NCBI RefSeq assembly: GCF_012034175.1
Contig: NZ_JAATEJ010000004.1
Location: 124,001 to 188,000, forward strand
Reading direction: 5' to 3'
DNA length: 64,000 nt
From: Actinacidiphila epipremni
GTDB lineage: Bacteria > Actinomycetota > Actinomycetes > Streptomycetales > Streptomycetaceae
Part shown: positions 8,489 through 16,533 of the stretch, one piece after another
Position numbering within the stretch: the stretch's first letter is position 1
Layout of the letters: each line of letters opens with the position of its first letter
Position numbers and translations under genes: made by a program
Notes under the pieces: generated by a model
Database searches by the model: none
Told to the model about the DNA's origin: nothing
Seen by the model: only the letters and a program-made list of their open reading frames with translations

Positions 8489-8538
8489 CGTGAGTCCTTC
8501 GGTGAAGGGGGGAAGGTGGGCGGGGGGCGCGGGCGCGG

Positions 8539-10284
8539 TCAGTGGGCCGGGCGCAGCGCGAAGGTCACGACGGCGGCGGCGTGGTCCGAGGGCCAGCCGT
8601 TGCCGGCGGTGCCGGGCACCGGCCGCGGCCGGCCCGTGACGAGGGAGTGCGCCTCGACGACCTTCAGGCCGCCCGCGTACTGCACCTGGTCGATACGGTC
8701 CTGCGGCTCCGCGCCGCCGCCGTCGTGCGCCGGCCGCACCGGCGACCAGGTGGTGCCCGGGTCCTTGGCCGGGTTGGGGCGGGCCTTGCGGAAGGCGTCG
8801 GTCAGGCCGGCCTTCTCCAGCGCCTCGGTGACCGGCCAGGCCACCGCGCCTACCCCGCCGTGCGCGGCGGAGGTCTGCCGCGTCCAGTCCAGGTGCGAGG
8901 GGGAGGCCAGGCCCGCGGCGAGGACCACCGGGGTGTGCGCGGCGAGGTCGTGCCGCATCGCGGCGACCAGGGCGCGGGCCTGCTGGTAGCGCACGGTCCG
9001 CTGCTCGGCGGCGACCAGCTGCGCCGCGGTGGTGTGCGGGCCGGCCGCGTAGGGCCCGTAGTCCGCCTCGTCGAGCTGCGCGACCCACAGCCGTACGGTC
9101 GTCCGGCCGGGCAGCTGGAGGGTGGCCGACAGGGCGGGCAGCGCGGCGGTGGGCTCGGTGGCGCCGGTGAGCGGGAAGCGGCTCACCACGCCGAGACCGG
9201 CGGCGCTCTGGTGGGCGTACCAGCCGAGCGCGTCACCGAGCGCCTTGGCCCCGCCGGCGCCGGTCTCCTGGAGCGCCACGACGTCGAGGCCCTGGGTGAG
9301 GACCACCCGGGCCTGCTTCTCCAGCGGGCCCTCGACATGCGCGCCGGCGTCCCACAGGTTGAGCGAGGCGACCTTGAGGCGGAGGTCGTCGCGGGCGGCG
9401 CGCACCGGGACCTGCACCGTCACGGTGTCCTTGCCGCCCGCGCTGTCCTGCACGCCGACGACGATCCGGCCCGGGTCGCGCGGCGCCCGCGCGGGCACCT
9501 TGGCGGTGACGGTGCCGTCGCCGGCGACGACCAGCCAGGAGTCGCCGGAGATCCGGCGGTAGGCCGGGGCGCCGGGCTTGTTGCCCTCGGGGCGGATCCA
9601 CAGGTTGCCGAGCGGGACCCGTACGGTGTCGCCCTCGGTCGCCGGGAAGGTGACCGCGTCCACCGCCTCGTGCGGCGGCTGGACGGGCGTGAAGGAGAAC
9701 GGGGCGGTGCGCGCCAGCACCGGGTAGAGGTCGTCGTAGAGCAGGTAGGCGGTGTAGGGGCCGCCGGTGAGGCCGGAGGTGTCCAGCGTCAGGGTGCCGG
9801 CGGCGGCGCCCGCGTAGGCCCACACGAGGGAGGCGCCGGTGCCGGGCTGCCGGTCGCCGTCGTAGATCCCGATCCAGTTCTTGGCGTTCGGCGTGGCGGT
9901 GGTCCAGCTGAAGGTGAGCTTCTCGCCCTCGTGCGGGGCGGGGCTGCTCGCCGCCAGGGTGTCGCCGGGGCTCGCGAAGGTCACCGGCGCGGCCTGGGCG
10001 AGGATCTGGTTGCCGTCGTCGTGGAGCAGATACGCCTGGTACGGGCCGCCGGCCAGGGCGTGGGTGTCCACGGTGGTGGTGCCGGACGCCGCGTCGGCGA
10101 CATAGCTCCACACCCAGGAGTTGCCGTTGCCGGGCGAGCTGGCGGGCCCGTACAGCCCGATCCAGTTCTTGCCGCTGGGCTTGTCGGTGGTCCAGGCGAA
10201 GGTCAGCTTGTCGCCCACGTGCGGTGCGGCGGGCGAGGCCAGGACGAGGCTGCTGGTGGCAGCGTCGGCGGGCTGGGGTGGCAT
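8539..10284 (-). CDS. endonuclease/exonuclease/phosphatase-fold protein with two beta-sandwich repeats; degenerate active site
   Basis: About 581 residues. The N-terminal half has two homologous repeats of about 100 residues (each with KNWIGLYG/KNWIGIYD ... GGPYQAYLLHDD), resembling Ig-like domains beside secreted phosphatases. A linker domain follows, then an endonuclease/exonuclease/phosphatase domain (LKVASLNLWDAG, VALQETG, DRIDQVQY, SDHAAAVV). The usual GDFN motif reads AAGLAS (about 456-461), so the metal/catalytic Asp and Asn are missing. No signal peptide is evident from either ATG 10284 (AGAGGA upstream, preferred) or GTG 10314. A GntR-type operator lies 69 bp upstream. Confidence 0.8.
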   Translation of the reverse strand: MPPQPADAATSSLVLASPAAPHVGDKLTFAWTTDKPSGKNWIGLYGPASSPGNGNSWVWSYVADAASGTTTVDTHALAGGPYQAYLLHDDGNQILAQAAPVTFASPGDTLAASSPAPHEGEKLTFSWTTATPNAKNWIGIYDGDRQPGTGASLVWAYAGAAAGTLTLDTSGLTGGPYTAYLLYDDLYPVLARTAPFSFTPVQPPHEAVDAVTFPATEGDTVRVPLGNLWIRPEGNKPGAPAYRRISGDSWLVVAGDGTVTAKVPARAPRDPGRIVVGVQDSAGGKDTVTVQVPVRAARDDLRLKVASLNLWDAGAHVEGPLEKQARVVLTQGLDVVALQETGAGGAKALGDALGWYAHQSAAGLGVVSRFPLTGATEPTAALPALSATLQLPGRTTVRLWVAQLDEADYGPYAAGPHTTAAQLVAAEQRTVRYQQARALVAAMRHDLAAHTPVVLAAGLASPSHLDWTRQTSAAHGGVGAVAWPVTEALEKAGLTDAFRKARPNPAKDPGTTWSPVRPAHDGGGAEPQDRIDQVQYAGGLKVVEAHSLVTGRPRPVPGTAGNGWPSDHAAAVVTFALRPAH

Positions 10285-10352
10285 GGGTGGCGAAGTCCTC
10301 TCGGTACGTCGCACGTCCCGGCCGGGACCCCCGTACGGCCGGCGTGCGCGCC

Positions 10353-10368
10353 AGTTGGCTATACAACT
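10353..10368. promoter_or_regulatory. GntR/HutC-type operator, site 1
   Basis: AGTTGGCTATACAACT is an inverted repeat (AGTTG/CAACT arms) that overlaps a TATA-like hexamer, 69 bp upstream of the endonuclease-fold gene start. It differs at one or two positions from sites at 17759-17774 and 20502-20517 and resembles the DasR/HutC-subfamily operator layout. The rest of 10285-10542 holds no recognisable gene. Confidence 0.65.
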
Positions 10369-10542
10369 TCGCCCCAGTAAGCGGCCCGCCGGGAAATGCC
10401 CCGTGAACCCGGCATGGCGGATGGCCGGTCGCCGGCCGAAAAGTCACCCCGCGGACGCCCCCGGCCACCCAGTGCGCCGCCCCCGCCGCAGGCGTCCCGC
10501 CGGCGGCCGTGCGGTCGGCCGGCGGGCCGTGCGCCGTGCGGC

Positions 10543-11118
10543 TCAGGGGCGCGTGCGCAGGCCGTCGAGGATGAGGGTGAGGACGCGGGCGGTGCGGGCC
10601 GGGGCGTCGGGGGCCGGCGGGATCCGCCACAGGACGCTGAGCTGCAGCAGGACGTCCTGCGGGTCGATGCCGGGCTTGAGGTCACCGGACGCGGCGCCGG
10701 CGTCGAGGAGGGCGGCGATGGCGCCGAGGAAGGGCTCGTAGTTCCGGTCGTCGAGCCCGCCGTTGGTCGCGGCGTGGATGACCTCGGAGACGCCGTATTT
10801 GAGCTTCCCGTAGCGCGCGACCTCCTCGAACCACCGGCGCAGCGCCTCCAGCGGCGGCAGTTGCGCGGCGAGCGTGTGGGCGAGGTCGATGACCTTGGCG
10901 ATCTCCTGGTGGTAGAGCTCCACGATCAGCGCCTCGCGGGTGGGGAAGTGCCGGTAGAGCGTGCCCACGCCGACCCCCGCCTGCTTGGCGATCGCCGTCA
11001 TCGAGGCGCCCGAGGACGCGGCGAACGCCTCGCCGGCGACGGCGAGGATGCGGGCCCGGTTGGTCTGCGCGTCGGTGCGGGTGGCGCGGCGGGGCGGCGG
11101 GGTCATGGCGGGTCCCAT
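10543..11118 (-). CDS. TetR-family transcriptional repressor
   Basis: A 191-residue protein. The TetR helix-turn-helix lies at about residues 20-66 (RILAVAGEAFAASSGASM, TAIAKQAGVGVGTLYRHFP), followed by an alpha-helical ligand domain with the C-terminal arrangement common in the AcrR-like subgroup (FEEVARYGKLKYGVSEVIHA). ATG 11106, four codons in, is an alternative start. It is divergent from the epimerase gene at 11297. Two copies of the palindrome CGGAAGGGCTTCCG between them are the probable operators, so it most likely represses the epimerase and itself. Confidence 0.9.
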   Translation of the reverse strand: MGPAMTPPPRRATRTDAQTNRARILAVAGEAFAASSGASMTAIAKQAGVGVGTLYRHFPTREALIVELYHQEIAKVIDLAHTLAAQLPPLEALRRWFEEVARYGKLKYGVSEVIHAATNGGLDDRNYEPFLGAIAALLDAGAASGDLKPGIDPQDVLLQLSVLWRIPPAPDAPARTARVLTLILDGLRTRP

Positions 11119-11120
11119 CG

Positions 11121-11155
11121 GTGCTCGGTGCTCGGTGCTCGGTGCTCGGTGCTCG
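11121..11155. repeat. 7-bp microsatellite, five perfect GTGCTCG units
   Basis: GTGCTCG repeats five times without interruption directly upstream of the TetR start, followed by degenerate copies to about 11190. A 7-bp unit changes spacing and frame when it slips. Confidence 0.9.
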
Positions 11156-11216
11156 GGGCTGGGGTGTGCTCGGGGTGCTCGGTGGTCTCGGTCGCGGCCT
11201 CAGGCCGTTTGCAAAG

Positions 11217-11267
11217 CGGAAGGGCTTCCGTTACGTTCGGCGGAGGCATACCGGAAGGGCTTCCGGT
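11217..11267. promoter_or_regulatory. paired TetR-type operators
   Basis: CGGAAGGGCTTCCG (11217-11230) and ACCGGAAGGGCTTCCGGT (11250-11267) share the same palindromic core. Their centres are 35 bp apart, in the TetR/epimerase intergenic region. The second ends 29 bp before the epimerase ATG. Confidence 0.65.
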
Positions 11268-11296
11268 TCATTGTGGCACACCCTGGGAGGACAGCC

Positions 11297-12313
11297 ATGC
11301 CCGAAACGGTCCTGGTCACCGGAGGCACCGGCTACGTCGCCGGCTGGTGCGTCGTCGAGCTGCTGCGGCGCGGCCACCGCGTCCGTACGACCGTGCGCGG
11401 CCACGGGCGGGAGCAGGCGGTGCGCGACGCCGTGGCGGGCGAGGTGGAGCCGGGCGGCCGGCTGGAGTTCGCGGTCGCCGACCTCACCGCTGACGACGGC
11501 TGGGCCGCGGCCGTCGAGGGCGTGGACCGCGTCCTGCACGTCGCCTCCCCGCTGGGCGGCAGCGGCGGGCCCGAGGCGCTGATCGCGCCCGCGCGGGACG
11601 GGGCGCTGCGGGTGCTGCGGGCCGCGGCGGCGGCGGGCGTCAGGCGGGTGGTCATGACGTCCGCGGCGAACACCGCGAGCCCGTCGTCGTACGCCGAGGA
11701 GGGCGTCACCGACGAGACGCTGTGGACCGACCCCGACGACCCGACGCTCATCCCCTACCGCCGCTCCAAGACCCTCGCCGAGCGCGCCGCCTGGGACTTC
11801 ATGGCCGGCTACGACGGCCCCACCGAGCTGACCACGATCCTCCCCGGCGCCGTCTTCGGGCCGATCCTCGCGACGGACACGATCGGCTCGGTCGGCATCG
11901 TGCAGCGCATGCTCACCGGCGCGATGAGCGGGGTGCCGCGGATCGGCCTGGAGGTCGTGGACGTCCGAGACGTCGCCGACATCCACCTGCGGGCCATGAC
12001 CGCGCCCGAGGCCGCCGGCGAACGCTTCCTCGCCACCGGCGAGTTCCTGTGGATGCGGGACATGGCGCGGGTGCTGCGCGCGGAGCTGGGGGAGCAGGCG
12101 AGCCGGGTCGCGACCCGGCAGGTGCCCGATGTGGCGGTACGGCTCGCGGCCCGCTTCCGCGACCCGTCGCTGCGGGACATCACCCCGGCGCTGGGGCGGC
12201 GCAACCGGCACAGCACGGCGAAGGCCCGGCGGCTGCTGGGCTGGCAGCCGCGGCCGGCGCGCGAGGCCGTCGTGGACTGCGCCCGCAGCCTGCTGGCGCA
12301 CGGCGCGGTCTGA
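11297..12313 (+). CDS. NAD(P)-dependent epimerase/dehydratase-like (extended SDR) reductase
   Basis: A 338-residue extended short-chain dehydrogenase. The Rossmann motif VTGGTGYVAGW is at the N-terminus. The catalytic YxxxK is in PYRRSKTLAERAAW (about residue 153), preceded by a conserved Ser region (VVMTSAANTAS). The overall pattern resembles dihydroflavonol-4-reductase-like enzymes (HVASPL and LPGAVFGP motifs), which reduce carbonyls with NADPH. ATG 11297 has GGGAGGA about 6 bp upstream. It is divergent from the TetR repressor with two shared palindromes, so it is probably induced by the TetR ligand. The natural substrate is unknown. Confidence 0.88.
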   Translation: MPETVLVTGGTGYVAGWCVVELLRRGHRVRTTVRGHGREQAVRDAVAGEVEPGGRLEFAVADLTADDGWAAAVEGVDRVLHVASPLGGSGGPEALIAPARDGALRVLRAAAAAGVRRVVMTSAANTASPSSYAEEGVTDETLWTDPDDPTLIPYRRSKTLAERAAWDFMAGYDGPTELTTILPGAVFGPILATDTIGSVGIVQRMLTGAMSGVPRIGLEVVDVRDVADIHLRAMTAPEAAGERFLATGEFLWMRDMARVLRAELGEQASRVATRQVPDVAVRLAARFRDPSLRDITPALGRRNRHSTAKARRLLGWQPRPAREAVVDCARSLLAHGAV

Positions 12314-12331
12314 GGACCGGCGGCCGTAGGG

Positions 12332-12652
12332 TCAGTGCGCGCCGCGCAGGTTGAGGACCACGACACCCGCGACGATCAGGGCGATGCCCGCCCACTGGAG
12401 CCGGCCCAGGTGCTCGCCGAAGGCCGTCGCGCCGATCGCGGCGACCGCGGCGGTGCCCACACCGGACCAGACCGCGTAGGCCAGCGAGACCGGGATGCGG
12501 GTGAGGGCGCGGCCGAGGAAGACGAAGGAGAGGACGTAGCCGACCGCGACCGCGACGGTGGGCCACAGCCGGGTGTAGCCGTCGGTGAGCTTCAGGCAGC
12601 TGGTGGCGCACACCTCGCAGCCGATGGCGAGGGCGAGCAGCACGAAGGGCAC
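12332..12652 (-). CDS. small multidrug resistance (SMR) family efflux protein
   Basis: A 106-residue, four-helix membrane protein matching the SMR family in length and motif order: PFVLLALAIGCEVCATSCLK contains the essential helix-1 Glu, then LAYAVWSGVGTAAVA and a C-terminal helix ending LIVAGVVVLNL. These pumps act as antiparallel dimers exchanging protons for cationic drugs or guanidinium. GTG 12652 is chosen because AAAGGAG lies 9 bp upstream and the length then fits the family. It is convergent with the epimerase gene (18 bp apart) and 38 bp downstream of the HAD gene on the same strand, so the two may share a transcript. Confidence 0.9.
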   Translation of the reverse strand: MPFVLLALAIGCEVCATSCLKLTDGYTRLWPTVAVAVGYVLSFVFLGRALTRIPVSLAYAVWSGVGTAAVAAIGATAFGEHLGRLQWAGIALIVAGVVVLNLRGAH

Positions 12653-12690
12653 GGGGGCGACTCCTTTACGGGCCCGGGTGGTTGCGGGGC

Positions 12691-13374
12691 TCAGATCCGG
12701 GCGGCGGCGAGGGCGGACAGCAGGACCAGGTCGACGTCCTCCAGGCTGCCGAGCACCGTGACGCCCGGCTCGTCGGGGATCGGCACGGTGGAGGGCACGG
12801 CGACCGCGCGGCAGCCGGCCGCGAGCGCGGCGGCCAGGCCCACGGGGCTGTCCTCCACGACCACGCAGTCCGCCGGCGCCACGCCGAGCCGGCCTGCCGC
12901 GCGCAGATACGGGTCGGGCGCGGGCTTGGTCCGTACGGTGTCCTCGGCGGCCACGGTGAGCGCGAACCAGTCCGCCCCGAGGGTACGCAGCACGACGTCC
13001 ACGACCCGGCGCGGGGAGGCGGTCACGAGCGCCACGGGCACGCCGGCGGCCCGCAGTTCGGCGAGCAGCCGCAGCGCGCCGGGCCGGGGCCGTACCTCCT
13101 GGGCGACCAACGCGGCGAAGGCGGCGTCGAGTTCGCCCGCGAGCCGCTGCTGGGCGACCTCCGTCGCCGTCCCCGTCATGTGCAGCAGGTGCCGGGCGGT
13201 GTGCCCGGCCGGCCGGCCCAGCACCTCCGGCAGGTCGGCGTCGGTCGGCCGGTACCCCATCCGCCGGGCGGCGCCCTCGACGGCCCGCCACCACAGGTGC
13301 TCGGTGTCGACGAGGGTGCCGTCCATGTCGAACAGGACGGCGGCGGGCAGGGCGGGAGCGGTGGGCGAAGGCAC
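12691..13374 (-). CDS. HAD-superfamily hydrolase, beta-phosphoglucomutase-like subgroup
   Basis: A 227-residue HAD enzyme with a canonical LFDMDGTLVDTE motif I (residues 14-25), motif II VTASP, motif III Lys in RTKPAPDPYL and motif IV VVEDSPVGLAAA. A small alpha-helical cap follows motif I. This is the subgroup of sugar-phosphate phosphatases and beta-phosphoglucomutase. It is not a phosphonatase (PhnX): the DWAGT-type motif is absent. The start is GTG 13374. A strong terminator separates it from the ABC transporter genes, so it is probably transcribed independently, perhaps with the SMR gene. Confidence 0.85.
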   Translation of the reverse strand: MPSPTAPALPAAVLFDMDGTLVDTEHLWWRAVEGAARRMGYRPTDADLPEVLGRPAGHTARHLLHMTGTATEVAQQRLAGELDAAFAALVAQEVRPRPGALRLLAELRAAGVPVALVTASPRRVVDVVLRTLGADWFALTVAAEDTVRTKPAPDPYLRAAGRLGVAPADCVVVEDSPVGLAAALAAGCRAVAVPSTVPIPDEPGVTVLGSLEDVDLVLLSALAAARI

Positions 13375-13404
13375 GGGGTGGTGTTCCTAGGGGATCGGAG
13401 GGAG

Positions 13405-13440
13405 CGTCGCCGCCCGGGCGCGCACACCCGGGCGGCGACG
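13405..13440 (-). terminator. strong terminator at the end of the importer operon
   Basis: Perfect 14-bp arms CGTCGCCGCCCGGG (13405-13418) and CCCGGGCGGCGACG (13427-13440) with an 8-nt loop, 79 bp past the ATPase stop codon. Confidence 0.85.
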
Positions 13441-13518
13441 GTACGCGCGCGGCCCCGGCGGCAGGGCACGCACCGCGCGCGGTGCGCGCCCGGACGCCGG
13501 GCGGGGCGGGCCGGGGTG

Positions 13519-14625
13519 TCAGGACGGGCGGCGGTGGTCGAGGAGGACCGGGCGGTCGGGGAGGGTCAGGGTGGCCGGGGAGCCGACCGGGAGGGCGGCG
13601 GCGGCCTCGGTGGGGAGGTCGGCCTTGGCCTCGGCGCCGTCCGGGAGGCGTACGGTCAGCCGGGTGATCGCGCCGAGGAAGGACGCGGCCACCACCGTGG
13701 CGGCGCCTTGCGGGTCCGCGGCCACCTGCACCGCCTCCGGCCGTACCAGCGCGTCGAGTTCGCCCTGCGCGGGCACCTCGCCGGCCGCCGGCAGCCGCCG
13801 GCCCAGCACCTCGACGAGGCCGTCCGCCGCCCGCACCGCCGGTATCCGGCTCATCGTGCCGACGAACTCCGCGACGAACGCCGTCGCCGGCCGGGCGTAC
13901 AACTCCGCGGGCTCGGCGACCTGTTCGAGCCGCCCGGCGCGCAGCACCGCGACCCGGTCGGCCATGGACAGCGCCTCCTCCTGGTCGTGCGTGACGAACA
14001 GCGTGGTGATCCCGAGATCCTGCTGGAGCCGGCGGATCTCCTCGCGCAGCGTCAGCCGCACCTTCGCGTCCAGCGCCGACAGCGGCTCGTCCAGCAGCAG
14101 GACCCGCGGCTGGAGGGCCAACGCCCGGGCGAGCGCGACGCGTTGCTGCTGCCCGCCGGACATCTCGTGCGGGAAGCGCCCTGCCAGCTGCCCGAGCCCC
14201 ACCAGCTCCAGCAACTCCGCGGCCCTGCGCTGCCGTTCACCGCGCCCGGTGCCGCGCATCCGCAGCCCGAAGGCGACGTTCTCCGCGGCCGTCAGATGCG
14301 GGAAGAGGCTGTAGGACTGGAACACCATGCCGGTGCCGCGCCGGTGGGCCGGCACCTTCGTGATGTCCGCCCCGTCCACCAGGACTTCACCGGCGTCGGG
14401 GTGCTCGAACCCGGCGAGCATCCGCAGCGCCGTGGTCTTGCCGCAGCCCGACGGGCCCAGCAGCGCGAGCAGTTCGCCGGGCCGGGCGGCCAGGTCCAGG
14501 CCCTCCAGCGCGACCGTCGCGCCGAACCGGCGGTGCAGGCCGCGGAATTCGACGGTCGCGCCGGCGTCCGCGGCGAGCGGGGGCGGCGGCGGGGTCGGGG
14601 TGCGGTCGGTGGTCGTCGCGGTCAC
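13519..14625 (-). CDS. ABC importer ATP-binding protein (putative phosphonate/AEP-type)
   Basis: A 368-residue ATPase of the spermidine/putrescine-iron-phosphonate (PotA/FbpC-like) class. Walker A GPSGCGKTT is at 57-65, the signature motif SGGQQ at 156-160, Walker B LLLDEP at 176-181 and the switch His at 213. A C-terminal TOBE-like region (about 290-360) follows. It powers uptake through the two permeases encoded just upstream and its GTG start overlaps the second permease's stop by 4 bp. It is the last gene of a four-gene operon ending at a strong hairpin. The phosphonate role is inferred from the shared operator and the nearby dioxygenase/HD-oxygenase gene, not from the ATPase sequence. 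Confidence 0.88.
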   Translation of the reverse strand: MTATTTDRTPTPPPPPLAADAGATVEFRGLHRRFGATVALEGLDLAARPGELLALLGPSGCGKTTALRMLAGFEHPDAGEVLVDGADITKVPAHRRGTGMVFQSYSLFPHLTAAENVAFGLRMRGTGRGERQRRAAELLELVGLGQLAGRFPHEMSGGQQQRVALARALALQPRVLLLDEPLSALDAKVRLTLREEIRRLQQDLGITTLFVTHDQEEALSMADRVAVLRAGRLEQVAEPAELYARPATAFVAEFVGTMSRIPAVRAADGLVEVLGRRLPAAGEVPAQGELDALVRPEAVQVAADPQGAATVVAASFLGAITRLTVRLPDGAEAKADLPTEAAAALPVGSPATLTLPDRPVLLDHRRPS

Positions 14626-15560
14626 GGCTTCTCCAGGGCGGCGTCGGTCGGTGCCGCGGCGGCGCGGCGGTTCGGGCGGGCGGTGCGCTGCGAGCGCCCG
14701 CGTCCTGCGGCGGCGAGCAGCAGCAACAGCACCCAGGTGAGCACCAGGCTGAGCACCGAGACGGACACCGAGACCTGGGCGTTGCTGCCGCCGAGCGAGA
14801 CGATCCAGACGGCGAACGGCTGGTAGCCGAGGATCGAGGCGACGGTGTACTCGCCGAGCACCAGCGCCAGCGTCAGGAAAGCGGTGTTGAGCAGCGCGCC
14901 GCGCAGGTTCGGCAGCACCACGTGCACGACCGTGCGCGGCCAGCCCGCCCCGCAGTTGCGGGACGCCTCCACCAGCGTCTCCAGGTCCAGCGCCCGCAGC
15001 CCCGCGTCCAGCGTCCGGTAGGCCAGCGGCAGCGCCATCAGCACGTACGCGAGCAGCAGCACCACCGGGAAGCCCGGGTTCTGGATGGCGTTGAAGGTCT
15101 GGAACAGCGGGGTGCCGGCGAAGTCGTCCGGGCCCCAGCGCAGCACCGAGCTGATGCCGGCCGTGAGCGCGACGGCCGGCACCACCAGCGGCAGCGAGCA
15201 CAGCACCTCCACCAGCACCCGCAGCCGCGGCGCGGTCAGCCGTACCGCGATCAGCGCGGGCACGAGCAGCAGCATGGTCGCCGCGATGGTCGCCGCGGCC
15301 AGCTCCAGCGTCAGCCGCAGGCTGCTCCAGAAGCCCTCGGCGCCGAAGATGCCGCTGTACGAGCTGAGGGTGAAGCCCTCGTTCGGCACGTCCACGGTGA
15401 AGAGCACCGAGGCGGCCATCGGCCCGAGGAAGTACACCACGGCGACCAGGCCGACCAGCCCGCGCCACAGCCGGGGCCGGCCCCGGCGCCGCACCGGAGC
15501 CGCGGTCGGGCTCGGCGTCGGGGTCGAAGGTCCGGTCGCGGGCGGGGTCAGCGCAGCCAT
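14622..15560 (-). CDS. ABC importer permease 2
   Basis: A 312-residue inner-membrane permease with six predicted helices. The binding-protein-dependent transport motif falls in LVEASRNCGAGWPRTVVHVVLPNLRGA, the EAA loop that contacts the ATPase. An N-terminal Pro/Thr-rich stretch (residues 1-25) precedes the first helix. ATG 15560 overlaps the end of permease 1 by 13 bp, and the stop overlaps the ATPase start. It should form a heterodimeric channel with permease 1. Confidence 0.9.
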   Translation of the reverse strand: MAALTPPATGPSTPTPSPTAAPVRRRGRPRLWRGLVGLVAVVYFLGPMAASVLFTVDVPNEGFTLSSYSGIFGAEGFWSSLRLTLELAAATIAATMLLLVPALIAVRLTAPRLRVLVEVLCSLPLVVPAVALTAGISSVLRWGPDDFAGTPLFQTFNAIQNPGFPVVLLLAYVLMALPLAYRTLDAGLRALDLETLVEASRNCGAGWPRTVVHVVLPNLRGALLNTAFLTLALVLGEYTVASILGYQPFAVWIVSLGGSNAQVSVSVSVLSLVLTWVLLLLLAAAGRGRSQRTARPNRRAAAAPTDAALEKP

Positions 15561-16525
15561 CGGGCGCTCCTTCGCTGCAACGGGAGGTAGACGGCCATCA
15601 CCAGGCCGGCGATCACGATCATGTCCAGGCTCAGCGCGAGCGCCACATTGCCCTGCCCCGCGAGCACGTTGCCGGACAGCGCGTTGGCGATCTGCAGCGT
15701 GATCAGCGGCACGGAGCTGCCGACGATCGCGGCGGCGGTCGCGTACGCGGCGAACGCGCTGCCGAACAGCAGCACGAACCCGCCGGCCAGGGACGGCGCG
15801 AGGATCGGCAGCGCCACATGCGTCCAGTACTGCCGGGTGGTCGCGCCGCTGTTCTGCGCCGCCTCGCGCCACTGGACCCGCAGGCCCTCCAGCGCGGGCG
15901 TGATGGTGAGCACCATCAGCGGCACCAGGAAGTAGAGGTAGACCACCGTCAGGCCGGAGAAGGAGTACAGGCTCCAGCCGTGCCTGGTCAGGTCCAGGCC
16001 GCGGGTCAGCTCGCCGGAGTTGCCGAGGGTGGCGACGAAGGCGAAGGCCAGCGGCACCCCGCCGAAGTTGGCGAGCACCCCGGAAGCGGCCAGCACCGCC
16101 TCGCGCAGCGCCCGGAAGCGCGAGGTGACGACCGCGTGGGCCAGCGGCAGCCCGAGCAGCACGCCGAGCGCGGCGGTCAGCGCGGACAGCTTGACGCTGC
16201 CCCACAGCGCGGTGAGGTAGGCGCCCTGCACGGACTGGCTGACGTTGCCGGTCGTCCAGTGCACGCCCTCGGGCGCGCCGGGCGCGGTCTTGAACGCCCC
16301 CGTGACGATCGCGAAGGCCGGCAGCCCGAAGACGACCGCCACGAACACGATCAGCGGCGCGACGGCGAGCCAGCCGGCGGCACGCGGCCGGCGGCGTACG
16401 GCCCCGGCACGTACGGGGGAAGCGGGAGCGGGAGCGGGAGCGGATGCGGCAGCCGGGCCGCCGCCGGCCCCCTCGGGGGAGGGGCCGGCGGCGGGCGGCG
16501 GCGTCGCGGCGCGAGCCGTGGTCAT
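15548..16525 (-). CDS. ABC importer permease 1
   Basis: A 325-residue permease with an Ala/Pro-rich cytosolic N-terminus (about 50 residues) and six predicted membrane helices. The EAA loop is WREAAQNSGATTRQYWTHVALPILAPSL. The pattern matches permeases of iron/polyamine/2-aminoethylphosphonate importers. ATG 16525 lies 8 bp after the stop codon of the binding-protein gene, so the two are translated from one message. Confidence 0.9.
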   Translation of the reverse strand: MTTARAATPPPAAGPSPEGAGGGPAAASAPAPAPASPVRAGAVRRRPRAAGWLAVAPLIVFVAVVFGLPAFAIVTGAFKTAPGAPEGVHWTTGNVSQSVQGAYLTALWGSVKLSALTAALGVLLGLPLAHAVVTSRFRALREAVLAASGVLANFGGVPLAFAFVATLGNSGELTRGLDLTRHGWSLYSFSGLTVVYLYFLVPLMVLTITPALEGLRVQWREAAQNSGATTRQYWTHVALPILAPSLAGGFVLLFGSAFAAYATAAAIVGSSVPLITLQIANALSGNVLAGQGNVALALSLDMIVIAGLVMAVYLPLQRRSARWLR

Positions 16526-16533
16526 CTGCGGTG

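Noticed and set aside
6032..8989. A 985-codon plus-strand frame antisense to the phospholipase gene
   Set aside because: Low-complexity Val/Arg/Gly composition and no recognisable domain; the minus-strand phospholipase has full motifs.
12691..13374. HAD protein as phosphonoacetaldehyde hydrolase (PhnX)
   Set aside because: Motif I is the ordinary FDMDGTLVD type and the PhnX-specific residues are absent; a terminator separates it from the importer operon.
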